Positions 1 to 5,793 of a stretch of 8,742 nt of DNA are shown in pieces (the stretch's first letter is position 1; every line of letters begins with the position of its first letter). The position numbers and the translations under genes are program-made. The stretch comes from Alphaproteobacteria bacterium (GTDB taxonomy: Bacteria > Pseudomonadota > Alphaproteobacteria > Rhizobiales > Rhizobiaceae), in assembly GCA_030428345.1 (NCBI GenBank), contig JAUIBM010000090.1, positions 1-8,742 on the forward strand, read 5' to 3'. Under the pieces are notes generated by a model, which was not told the origin of the DNA, ran no database searches, and saw only the letters and a list, made by a program, of their open reading frames with translations.

Positions 1-184
1 CACGGCCGCACCGGGCGCAAGGGTGATCTTCCGCACCGCCGCCGAGCCGGACCTGCTGCCGGGCCGCGTGGCGGACACGATCCTGGAGCACTGGGACTAC
101 AAGGCCGAGGAAAGCCGCCAGTGGACCCTGCGCGACCGCTCCTCGATCTATGGCGGCTTCCACCTCTATGTTCTCAAGGACTGA
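1..184 (+). CDS. btaA: BtaA C-terminal end: S-adenosylmethionine:diacylglycerol 3-amino-3-carboxypropyltransferase (5' part outside window)
   Basis: The open frame enters from the left edge (first full codon at position 2) and ends at TGA 182-184, giving the last 60 residues. They read RTAAEPDLLPGR, then a W-D-Y segment, then DRSSIYGGFHLYVLKD at the very end. The arrangement 'RTA...LPGR...WxY...DRSxIYGGFHxY' is what I know as the C-terminus of the DUF3419/BtaA family. BtaA transfers the 3-amino-3-carboxypropyl group of S-adenosylmethionine to diacylglycerol, making diacylglyceryl-homoserine at the inner membrane. The gene directly downstream encodes the matching N-methyltransferase, which strongly supports the call. 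The family is about 400 residues long, so most of the gene lies to the left of the window. A promoter, or a Pho box if the operon responds to phosphate, would also be there. Confidence 0.88.
   Translation, partial: TAAPGARVIFRTAAEPDLLPGRVADTILEHWDYKAEESRQWTLRDRSSIYGGFHLYVLKD
176..180 (+). promoter_or_regulatory. Ribosome binding site fixing the btaB start
   Basis: AAGGA lies 8 bases before GTG 189. It sits inside the last codons of btaA, so translation of the two genes is probably coupled. In-frame ATGs at 150 and 168 lie upstream of this site, and I see no comparable purine run in front of them. Confidence 0.6.
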
Positions 185-188
185 CGCT

Positions 189-893
189 GTGAACCAACCG
201 GCAAAATCGGCATCGGCGAATGCGGCGTCGCGGCCGTCGGGTCACGCGCGCGACCTGATGGACGCGATCTACCGCCGCCAGCGCTTCATCTACGATCTGA
301 CCCGCAAATATTACCTGCTCGGCCGCGACCGGCTGATCGAGCGTCTCGACCCTCCGCAAGGCGGCCGCGTGCTGGAACTGGGCTGCGGCACGGGGCGCAA
401 TCTGGTTCTCGCAGCACGGCGCTTTCCCGATGCCCGCTTCTACGGCATCGATCTGTCGGGCGAGATGCTGAAGAGCGCGGCGGTGTCCGTTTCGCGCGCC
501 AGTTTGCAGGATCGCGTGGCGCTTGCGGCAGGCGACGCCACCGATTTCGATCCGATGCGGCTGTTCGGCCGGGGGGATTTCGACCGGGTCTACATCTCCT
601 ACAGCCTCTCGATGATCCCGGATTGGCGCGGCGCGGTCGAGGCCGGGCTGGCCGTCCTCGCCCCCGGCGGCAGCCTGCACATCGTCGATTTCGGCGAACA
701 GGAAGGATTGCCCGCATGGTTCAGGAGATTGCTGCGCCGCTGGCTCGGCCTGTTCCATGTTCATCCCAGGGCCGAAATGGAGAGCGTGCTGGGCGCGGCG
801 GCGCATATGCGCGGCGGCAGCCTGGAGTTCGAGAAGCTCTATCGCGACTATGCCAGGCGCGCGGTGATCCACCTGCCCAGACGCCGGCGATAG
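189..893 (+). CDS. btaB: BtaB: S-adenosylmethionine:diacylglycerylhomoserine-N-methyltransferase (betaine lipid synthesis)
   Basis: A class I SAM-dependent methyltransferase of 234 residues when started at GTG 189. Visible motifs are the SAM-binding loop ELGCGTGRN (residues 63-71), the acidic residue closing strand 2 in YGID (D88), AGDATD (D116) and a late LAPGGSLHIVDFG. The N-terminal AIYRRQRFIYDLTRKYYLLGRD is characteristic of BtaB. The enzyme adds three methyl groups to diacylglyceryl-homoserine to give the betaine lipid DGTS. Its start falls 5 bases after the btaA stop, so the two form an operon in the usual btaA-btaB order. The first 20 residues are a low-complexity Ala/Ser/Pro/Gly tail. 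Starts at ATG 150 or 168 would overlap btaA by up to 35 bases and lack a clear ribosome site. The operon is commonly induced by phosphate starvation in alphaproteobacteria; nothing in this window shows that directly. Confidence 0.9.
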   Translation: MNQPAKSASANAASRPSGHARDLMDAIYRRQRFIYDLTRKYYLLGRDRLIERLDPPQGGRVLELGCGTGRNLVLAARRFPDARFYGIDLSGEMLKSAAVSVSRASLQDRVALAAGDATDFDPMRLFGRGDFDRVYISYSLSMIPDWRGAVEAGLAVLAPGGSLHIVDFGEQEGLPAWFRRLLRRWLGLFHVHPRAEMESVLGAAAHMRGGSLEFEKLYRDYARRAVIHLPRRRR

Positions 894-953
894 TGCCGTG
901 TTTTCAGTCGGCTTCGGCATTTCCCTGAATCGAAATGACAGACCCGGGACGAC

Positions 954-1775
954 TCAACAGGCGACGCCCAGGCCTTCCAGATAGCGGGTCGCGGCGAACA
1001 GCTTTTCCTTGTCGCGCAGTTCCAGGATGAGGCGCGGATCGGAGTTGAGCCGCGCCACGGCCGCGAATACCGAATGCCAGAGGATATTGCCCTCGCCCGG
1101 CGCCCAGTGCCGGTCCGCATGGCCGTCCGCATCCTGCAGATGGATATGCTCCAGCATGTCGCCGGCCGCCTTCACAAAATAGTCGACCGGCGGCGCACCA
1201 TTCGAGCAGTGGCTGTAATGGGCATGCCCGGTGTCGACCGACACGCGGACATGTTCGCTGCCGAACGATCGGGCCAGATCCACCCGGATATGCGGATCGA
1301 TGTCCTCGATGTTCTCGATCACCAACGTGCAGCCGATCGCCTCCGCCTGCCTCACCGCATCCGCCATGGCCAGATGACACCGCTCAATCACGCCCTGGCG
1401 CGCGCCTTCATGATTGTCGAGATTGTTGTAGTCCCAGGTCGTATAGGGGCTGTGGACCACCATGTGCGTTGCGCCGAGCGCTTCGCACACCTCGAGAGCC
1501 TGGCGCAGCCGCTTCCTGACGATCTGGCGAATGTCGGGGTCCATCGGCGCGATATCGAAGCCCCAGAACGGTCCGTGAATGCCGAGGCGTCCGGTATGCC
1601 CTTCCAGAAGCGGGCGATAGCTCCCGACAATCGCGCGCCAGTCGCCTTCCAGGACTTCGGCGGTTCCGAAATCCTGCAATTCGAGGTCGCGCTGGCGCTC
1701 CATCACCCAATTGTGCATGCGCCGCAATTCATCCAGCTGGAGCGCGGCGCCAAGGGCGGGAAGAGGATTTGTCAC
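954..1775 (-). CDS. Sugar phosphate isomerase/epimerase-like TIM-barrel protein
   Basis: The 273-residue product has the xylose isomerase-like TIM barrel (AP endonuclease 2 superfamily). Visible strand-end motifs are HGPFWGFD (67-74), VVHSPY (106-111), VIENIED (152-158), VSVDTGHAHYSH (178-189), HIHLQD (210-215), HWAPGEG (223-229) and LILEL (249-253). E154, D181, H212 and E252 are likely divalent-metal ligands by position, with H184 and H223 also in the active-site mouth. The metal site looks intact, so an active isomerase, epimerase or related enzyme is expected, but the substrate cannot be read from sequence. It has no signal peptide and is presumably cytoplasmic. The start is GTG 1775, preceded by GGAG 7 bases upstream. 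It follows the DUF971 gene by 47 bases on the same strand, suggesting co-transcription, and converges on btaB with 60 bases between the stops. Confidence 0.82.
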   Translation of the reverse strand: MTNPLPALGAALQLDELRRMHNWVMERQRDLELQDFGTAEVLEGDWRAIVGSYRPLLEGHTGRLGIHGPFWGFDIAPMDPDIRQIVRKRLRQALEVCEALGATHMVVHSPYTTWDYNNLDNHEGARQGVIERCHLAMADAVRQAEAIGCTLVIENIEDIDPHIRVDLARSFGSEHVRVSVDTGHAHYSHCSNGAPPVDYFVKAAGDMLEHIHLQDADGHADRHWAPGEGNILWHSVFAAVARLNSDPRLILELRDKEKLFAATRYLEGLGVAC

Positions 1776-1782
1776 GACACTG

Positions 1783-1786
1783 CTCC
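1783..1786 (-). promoter_or_regulatory. Ribosome binding site for the TIM-barrel gene
   Basis: On the minus strand GGAG lies 7 bases before the GTG start at 1775. This supports GTG as the start in the absence of an in-frame ATG nearby. Confidence 0.5.
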
Positions 1787-1822
1787 ATGCTTGTTGCGCG
1801 CCTTTCCTAAGACAGGGACTTA

Positions 1823-2212
1823 TCAGTTCCGTGTCGCGGCGGGCGGATCGCGGCTCAGGCCTTTTTCCGCGAGTTCGGCTTCGTAGGCGGCAAGGCGCGC
1901 ATCGAGATTGGATCCCAGATCGTGGAGGAAGCCCCAGGTGAAAATTCCGGTCTCGTGCATGTCGTCGAAGACGATCCGCACCGCATAATTTCCGGTCGCC
2001 ACGACGCGCATGATTTCCACGTTCCGCTTGCCGAATTCCAGCTTGCGCTGGTCGCTGCGATGACCCTGCACCTCGGCAGAGGGCGAATAGACGCGCAACA
2101 TCTCGGCGGGAATGGCAAAGCGCTCGCCATTGTCGAAGGAGATCGTGAGCAGCCGCTTGTCCTTGGAGACGCGCAATTCGACCGGCTTCGCCTTGCCTGC
2201 ATTTGCCTGCAT
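1823..2212 (-). CDS. DUF971 domain protein (gamma-butyrobetaine hydroxylase-like N-terminal domain)
   Basis: A 129-residue single-domain protein. The family signature is plain: LTISFDNGERFAIPAEMLR, then VYSPSAEVQGH (41-51), then VRIVFDDMHETGIFTW (78-93) followed by a short helical tail. DUF971 occurs alone in many proteobacteria, at the N-terminus of gamma-butyrobetaine hydroxylases, and at the C-terminus of the plant iron-sulfur scaffold HCF101. A role near iron or Fe-S chemistry is therefore possible but unproven. The start ATG 2212 has GGTGGAG 9 bases upstream. An upstream in-frame ATG at 2266 would add 18 residues not typical of the domain and lacks such a site. The gene is first of a likely two-gene transcript with the TIM-barrel gene and is divergent from the ferredoxin reductase, with 101 bases between the two starts. 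The function is unknown; the family assignment is secure. Confidence 0.88.
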   Translation of the reverse strand: MQANAGKAKPVELRVSKDKRLLTISFDNGERFAIPAEMLRVYSPSAEVQGHRSDQRKLEFGKRNVEIMRVVATGNYAVRIVFDDMHETGIFTWGFLHDLGSNLDARLAAYEAELAEKGLSRDPPAATRN

Positions 2213-2313
2213 TGATATTTGCTCCACCAAGCTTGAACCCGTGCGTCGTTGTTTAGCGGGGCGCAAGACGATCCACCAGCGCCATGGTCCGCAAATGGCC
2301 CGGAAAGAGGCTC
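2213..2313. promoter_or_regulatory. Divergent intergenic region, presumed promoters for the DUF971 gene and the ferredoxin reductase
   Basis: These 101 bases separate two genes transcribed away from each other, so each should have a promoter here. I looked for -35/-10 pairs on both strands. On the plus strand a TTGAAC at 2233-2238 has no acceptable -10 partner at 16-18 bases, and the minus strand shows nothing better. No clear operator dyad is visible. The regulatory call rests on gene orientation, not on a recognised motif. Confidence 0.35.
2222..2228 (-). promoter_or_regulatory. Ribosome binding site fixing the DUF971 gene start
   Basis: On the minus strand GGTGGAG lies 9 bases before ATG 2212. 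It selects this start over the longer in-frame ATG at 2266. Confidence 0.6.
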
Positions 2314-3531
2314 ATGACTGAAACGATCATCGTAATCGGCGGCGGACAGGCCGCCGCGGCCTTCGTCGCCAAGATGCACGAATTGAAGCCGGCCAGCAAA
2401 ATCGTCGTCATCGGTAACGAACCCTGCCTGCCCTATCAGCGCCCGCCCCTCTCCAAGAAATACATGACCGGCGAGATGACGGCGGAAAGACTGCTGCTGC
2501 GCCCGCCAAGCTGGTATTCCGACACCGGGATCGAGTGCCGCCTGGGCGCCATCGCGACCGCGATTTCCCCCTCGGCAAAGACAGTCACGCTGCAGGACGG
2601 CGAGGTGCTGGCCTATGACTCGCTCCTGATCGCCACCGGCTCCCACCCGCGCAGCCTTCCGGCCGCGTCGGGCGGCGATCTGGACGGCGTCTACGTGCTG
2701 CGCAGCCTGGCGGATGCGGATCGCATCGGCCCGGAGCTGGCTCCCGGACGGCGCATGCTCGTGGTCGGCGGCGGCTATATCGGCCTTGAAGCGGCGGCGG
2801 TCGCTGCCTCGCGCGGTCTTGAGGTGCATGTCGTCGAGATGGCCGATCGCATCCTGCAGCGCGTGGCCGCTCCCCAGACATCCGACTACTTCCGCGCGCT
2901 CCACGCCAGGCATGGCGTGGACATTCGAGAGAGAGCGGCGCTCGTCCGGTTGGTCGGCGAGAACGGCCGGGTATGCGGGGCCGAATTCGCCGATGGCGAA
3001 AGGCTGGACATCGATTTCGTACTCGTCGGCATCGGCGTGACGCCCAATGACGCCCTGGCGCGCGAGGCTGGCCTGGCAACGGATAACGGCATTTCGGTCG
3101 ATCTGGCAGCCCGCACCAGCGACCCGGACATCTATTCGGCCGGCGATTGCGCCTCCTTCGAATTCAACGGCCGGCGTGTGCGGCTGGAATCGGTGCAGAA
3201 TGCCATCGAGCAGGCCGAGGCCGCAGCGCGCACGATTGCCGGCGAAGCGGTGGAATACCGCCCCATTCCCTGGTTCTGGTCCGATCAGTACGACGTCAAG
3301 CTGCAGATCGCCGGACTGAATGCCGGCTATGACCGCACGGTCGTGCGCCCCGGCACCCGCGAGGGCGGACAGTCGGTATGGTATTTCAGCGCCGGCCGGT
3401 TCATCGCGGTGGACGCCGCCAATGATCCGCGCGCCTACATGTTCGGCAAGCGTCTTCTGGAACTCGGCCGCAACGTTACGCCCGAACAGGCCGCGGACCC
3501 GCAATGCGATCTGAAGGCGCTCGTGCAGTGA
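2314..3531 (+). CDS. FAD-dependent NAD(P)H:ferredoxin reductase (rhodocoxin/putidaredoxin reductase type)
   Basis: This 405-residue flavoprotein has the full pyridine nucleotide-disulfide oxidoreductase layout. The N-terminal FAD dinucleotide fold is VIGGGQAAA (7-15), followed by YQRPPLSK (41-48) and ATGS (107-110). The NAD(P)H fold is VVGGGYIGLEAA (150-161), and the second FAD motif is YSAGDCA (274-280). The C-terminal reductase-type domain includes PWFWSDQYDVKLQIAG (319-334). E175 near the end of the second strand of the nucleotide fold suggests NADH over NADPH. There are no redox-active cysteines of the disulfide reductase kind. The family passes electrons from NADH to a [2Fe-2S] ferredoxin or rubredoxin serving a P450 or dioxygenase. 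No such partner is encoded in the window. ATG 2314 is chosen because GGAAAGAGG (2302-2310) precedes it and MTETIIVIGGG is the normal N-terminus; ATG 2284 would add 10 residues. Confidence 0.9.
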   Translation: MTETIIVIGGGQAAAAFVAKMHELKPASKIVVIGNEPCLPYQRPPLSKKYMTGEMTAERLLLRPPSWYSDTGIECRLGAIATAISPSAKTVTLQDGEVLAYDSLLIATGSHPRSLPAASGGDLDGVYVLRSLADADRIGPELAPGRRMLVVGGGYIGLEAAAVAASRGLEVHVVEMADRILQRVAAPQTSDYFRALHARHGVDIRERAALVRLVGENGRVCGAEFADGERLDIDFVLVGIGVTPNDALAREAGLATDNGISVDLAARTSDPDIYSAGDCASFEFNGRRVRLESVQNAIEQAEAAARTIAGEAVEYRPIPWFWSDQYDVKLQIAGLNAGYDRTVVRPGTREGGQSVWYFSAGRFIAVDAANDPRAYMFGKRLLELGRNVTPEQAADPQCDLKALVQ

Positions 3532-3607
3532 CATCCATACAGATTGTCGCACGCAATGGCCTCCGAGCCTTGCCAAAGCCGCAATCCGGTTTAGAAACAG
3601 GATCGGT

Positions 3608-3649
3608 CACCCTTGGCGGCGCGAACCGCGAGAAACCGACAAAGGGGTG
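3608..3649 (+). other. Foldable segment in the dxs leader
   Basis: The 184-base gap between the reductase stop and dxs contains a nested dyad. CACCCTT (3608-3614) can pair with AAGGGGTG (3642-3649) with one bulged G, enclosing GCGG (3616-3619) and CCGC (3626-3629). No run of T follows it, so it does not look like a classical terminator for the reductase. It could be a leader structure of the dxs message or chance pairing in GC-rich DNA. It does not match a riboswitch class that I recognise. Confidence 0.25.
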
Positions 3650-3715
3650 TGCTTCGCACAGGGGACGGATGCGGAGTTGCATCACGCGAACCGGCGACCG
3701 GAAAGGCTCCTTCCG

Positions 3716-5632
3716 ATGAAACCAGAAACGCCTTTGCTGGACACGGTGGCAACGCCTGCCGATTTGCGTCGCGTTCCCGACGCGGAACTGCCGCAGCTGG
3801 CAAGCGAATTGCGCGATGAACTGATCGACGCCGTGTCGCGCACCGGCGGGCATCTGGGCGCCGGGCTCGGCGTTGTCGAACTGACCATCGCCCTGCATCA
3901 CGTGTTCAACACGCCGCACGACCGCCTGATCTGGGATGTCGGCCACCAAGCTTATCCGCACAAGATCCTCACCGGCAGGCGCGACCGCATTCGCACCCTG
4001 CGCCAGGAGGGCGGGCTGTCGGGATTCACCAAGCGCGCCGAGAGCGAATACGACCCGTTCGGCACCGCCCACTCCTCGACCTCGATCTCGGCCGGCCTCG
4101 GCATGGCCGCGGCCGCCGCCCTGCAGGACGTGAAGCGCAACGTCATCGCGGTCATCGGCGATGGCGCGATGTCCGCCGGCATGGCCTATGAGGCGATGAA
4201 CAATGCAGGCGCGCTCGACGCCCGGCTGATCGTCGTGCTGAACGACAACGACATGTCGATTGCCCCGCCGACCGGCGCGATGAGCGCCTATCTGGCCCGC
4301 CTCGTCTCGGGAAAGACCTATCTTTCGCTGCGTGAATCGGCGCGGCAGCTCGCCAAGGCACTGCCCAAGTTCTTTCACGACAAGGCGCGGCGCACCGAGG
4401 AATATGCGCGCGGCTTCTGGACCGGCGGCACCTTGTTCGAGGAACTGGGCTTCTATTATGTCGGCCCGATCGACGGCCATAATCTCAGCCATCTGATGCC
4501 GGTCCTGCGCAATGTGCGCGACGCCGGCGTCGGACCGATTCTCGTTCACGTGGTGACGCAGAAGGGCAAGGGCTACGAGCCGGCGGAGCGCTCCACCGAC
4601 AAATATCACGGCGTGTCGCGCTTCGATGTCGTCAGCGGCAAGCAGGCCGGCTCAATCCCCAATGCCCCGGCCTATACCCGCGTATTCGGCGAATCGCTCG
4701 TGCGCGAGGCGCAATCGGACGAATCCATCGTCGCGATCACGGCGGCCATGCCTTCGGGCACCGGCCTGGACCTGTTTGGCCAGGCGTTTCCCTCGCGCGT
4801 CTACGATGTCGGCATCGCCGAACAGCACGCCGTCACCTTCGCGGCCGGTCTTGCATGCGAGGGCATGAAGCCGTTCTGCGCGATCTATTCGACATTTCTT
4901 CAGCGCGCCTACGACCAGGTGGTCCACGATGTCGCGATCCAGGGCCTCCCGGTTCGCTTTCCCATCGACCGCGCCGGTTATGTCGGGGCAGACGGGCCGA
5001 CCCATGCCGGCTCCTTCGACATCGCCTATCTGAGCGCCCTGCCCGGCTTCGTGGTGATGGCGGCCAGCGACGAGGCCGAGTTGAAGCACATGGTGCGCAC
5101 CGCCGCCGCCTTTGACGAAGGTCCGATCGCCTTCCGCTATCCACGCGGAGAGGGCGTTGGCGTCGAGCTGCCGCAGCGCGGGGAGATCCTGCAGATCGGC
5201 AAGGGAAGGATCGTGCGCGAAGGCACGAAGATCGCACTGCTTTCCTTCGGCGCGCGCCTACAGGAATGCCTCAAGGCGGCCGAGGAGCTGGAAGCCTTCG
5301 GCCTTTCGACCACCGTCGCCGATGCGCGCTTCGCCAAGCCGCTGGATCACGACCTGATCGCCCGGCTGGCGCGCGAGCACTCGGTGCTCGTCACCATCGA
5401 GGATGGCGCGATCGGCGGTTTCGCCAGCCATGTCGGCCATTTCCTGTCGCAACAGGGGCTGCTCGACGGCGGTCTGCGCTTCCGCACGCTATTCATGCCC
5501 GACATCTTCATGGACCAGGCCGCGCCCGCGGCGATGTATGCCCATGCCGGGTTGGACGCGGCCGGCATCGTGTCGACCGTTTCGTCTGCATTGGGCATGG
5601 ACCGCCCGGCGGCGATGCCCGCCCGTCTCTGA
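3716..5632 (+). CDS. dxs: 1-deoxy-D-xylulose-5-phosphate synthase (DXS)
   Basis: The 638-residue product is full length for DXS (the E. coli enzyme has 620). It condenses pyruvate and glyceraldehyde 3-phosphate with loss of CO2, using thiamine diphosphate, and is the entry step of the MEP isoprenoid pathway. Key parts are all present: GGHLGAGLG (44-52, H46), DVGHQAYPHKILTGR (74-88, H77), the Mg/thiamine motif GDGAMSAGMAYEAMNN (148-163), the proton-relay glutamate in GIAEQHAV (E369), and DRAGYVGADGPTHAGSFD (418-435, with D426 and H430). A C-terminal transketolase domain follows from about residue 500. The ATG at 3716 has AAAGG (3702-3706) 9 bases upstream; an in-frame ATG at 3647 would add 23 poorly conserved residues. 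The neighbours are not MEP genes (no ispA or xseB in view). Gene and promoter appear autonomous: the reductase ends 184 bases upstream, and the next gene is convergent. Confidence 0.96.
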   Translation: MKPETPLLDTVATPADLRRVPDAELPQLASELRDELIDAVSRTGGHLGAGLGVVELTIALHHVFNTPHDRLIWDVGHQAYPHKILTGRRDRIRTLRQEGGLSGFTKRAESEYDPFGTAHSSTSISAGLGMAAAAALQDVKRNVIAVIGDGAMSAGMAYEAMNNAGALDARLIVVLNDNDMSIAPPTGAMSAYLARLVSGKTYLSLRESARQLAKALPKFFHDKARRTEEYARGFWTGGTLFEELGFYYVGPIDGHNLSHLMPVLRNVRDAGVGPILVHVVTQKGKGYEPAERSTDKYHGVSRFDVVSGKQAGSIPNAPAYTRVFGESLVREAQSDESIVAITAAMPSGTGLDLFGQAFPSRVYDVGIAEQHAVTFAAGLACEGMKPFCAIYSTFLQRAYDQVVHDVAIQGLPVRFPIDRAGYVGADGPTHAGSFDIAYLSALPGFVVMAASDEAELKHMVRTAAAFDEGPIAFRYPRGEGVGVELPQRGEILQIGKGRIVREGTKIALLSFGARLQECLKAAEELEAFGLSTTVADARFAKPLDHDLIARLAREHSVLVTIEDGAIGGFASHVGHFLSQQGLLDGGLRFRTLFMPDIFMDQAAPAAMYAHAGLDAAGIVSTVSSALGMDRPAAMPARL

Positions 5633-5643
5633 GGAGAGGTGCG

Positions 5644-5668
5644 GGCAAGCCCGCTCGCCGGGCCTGCC
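5644..5668. terminator. Hairpin between convergent dxs and the oxidase operon, possible bidirectional terminator
   Basis: GGCAAGCCCG (5644-5653) pairs with CGGGCCTGCC (5659-5668) around the 5-base loop CTCGC: nine base pairs and one A-C mismatch. It fills most of the 38-base gap between the dxs stop and the stop of the small oxidase subunit, where a shared terminator is expected. No T-tract follows on either strand, so it is a GC-rich stem without the classical tail. Function is inferred from position. Confidence 0.5.
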
Positions 5669-5670
5669 GC

Positions 5671-5793
5671 CTACAGCCCCAGGGCCAGCCGGATGGCGTA
5701 GGCGAGGATGCCGACGACCGCCACGCCTGCCGCCCACAATGCGACGAACCAGGCAATGCGGCTCGTCAAGCCCGACTGCGGCTCCCCGGCCAT
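5671..5793 (-). CDS. DUF2474 small membrane subunit of the bd-type oxidase (CydX-like position)
   Basis: This 40-residue gene reads MAGEPQSGLTSRIAWFVALW followed by AAGVAVVGILAYAIRLALGL and a stop. It has a short polar N-terminus and one transmembrane helix (about residues 13-37) with no charge until the R near the end. This matches the DUF2474 family of 35-50 residue proteins encoded directly after cydB in many proteobacteria. Its ATG shares one base with the cydB stop (TGATG on the minus strand), so translation is probably coupled; a GAGG lies about 10 bases upstream. By analogy with CydX/CbdX it would bind the CydAB core and stabilise it or the haem site, but that is inference. It is too short for many gene finders. 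Confidence 0.85.
   Translation of the reverse strand: MAGEPQSGLTSRIAWFVALWAAGVAVVGILAYAIRLALGL

Noticed and set aside
918..937. A CATTTC/GAAATG dyad between the convergent btaB and TIM-barrel genes, considered as a terminator
   Set aside because: The stem has only 6 base pairs, mostly A-T, with an 8-base loop and no T-tract. It is too weak to call in DNA of this composition.
1855..3576. A 573-codon open frame on the minus strand opposite the ferredoxin reductase
   Set aside because: It reads through the antisense of the reductase and then into the DUF971 gene out of frame. Its composition (rich in Arg, Ala, Gly, His, with no domain I recognise) is typical of antisense frames in GC-rich DNA, while the plus strand has a complete motif set.
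3570..3595. TTGCCA and TTTAGA as a possible promoter for dxs
   Set aside because: The spacing is 14 bases, too short for a sigma-70 type promoter, and both hexamers are imperfect.
3648..3660. TGTGC-TTC-GCACA stem in the dxs leader
   Set aside because: Five base pairs with a 3-base loop is a small dyad expected by chance. It also overlaps the larger fold described for this leader.
3476..4609. A 377-codon open frame on the minus strand opposite the first half of dxs
   Set aside because: It is the antisense shadow of conserved DXS sequence and has no recognisable domain or ribosome site.
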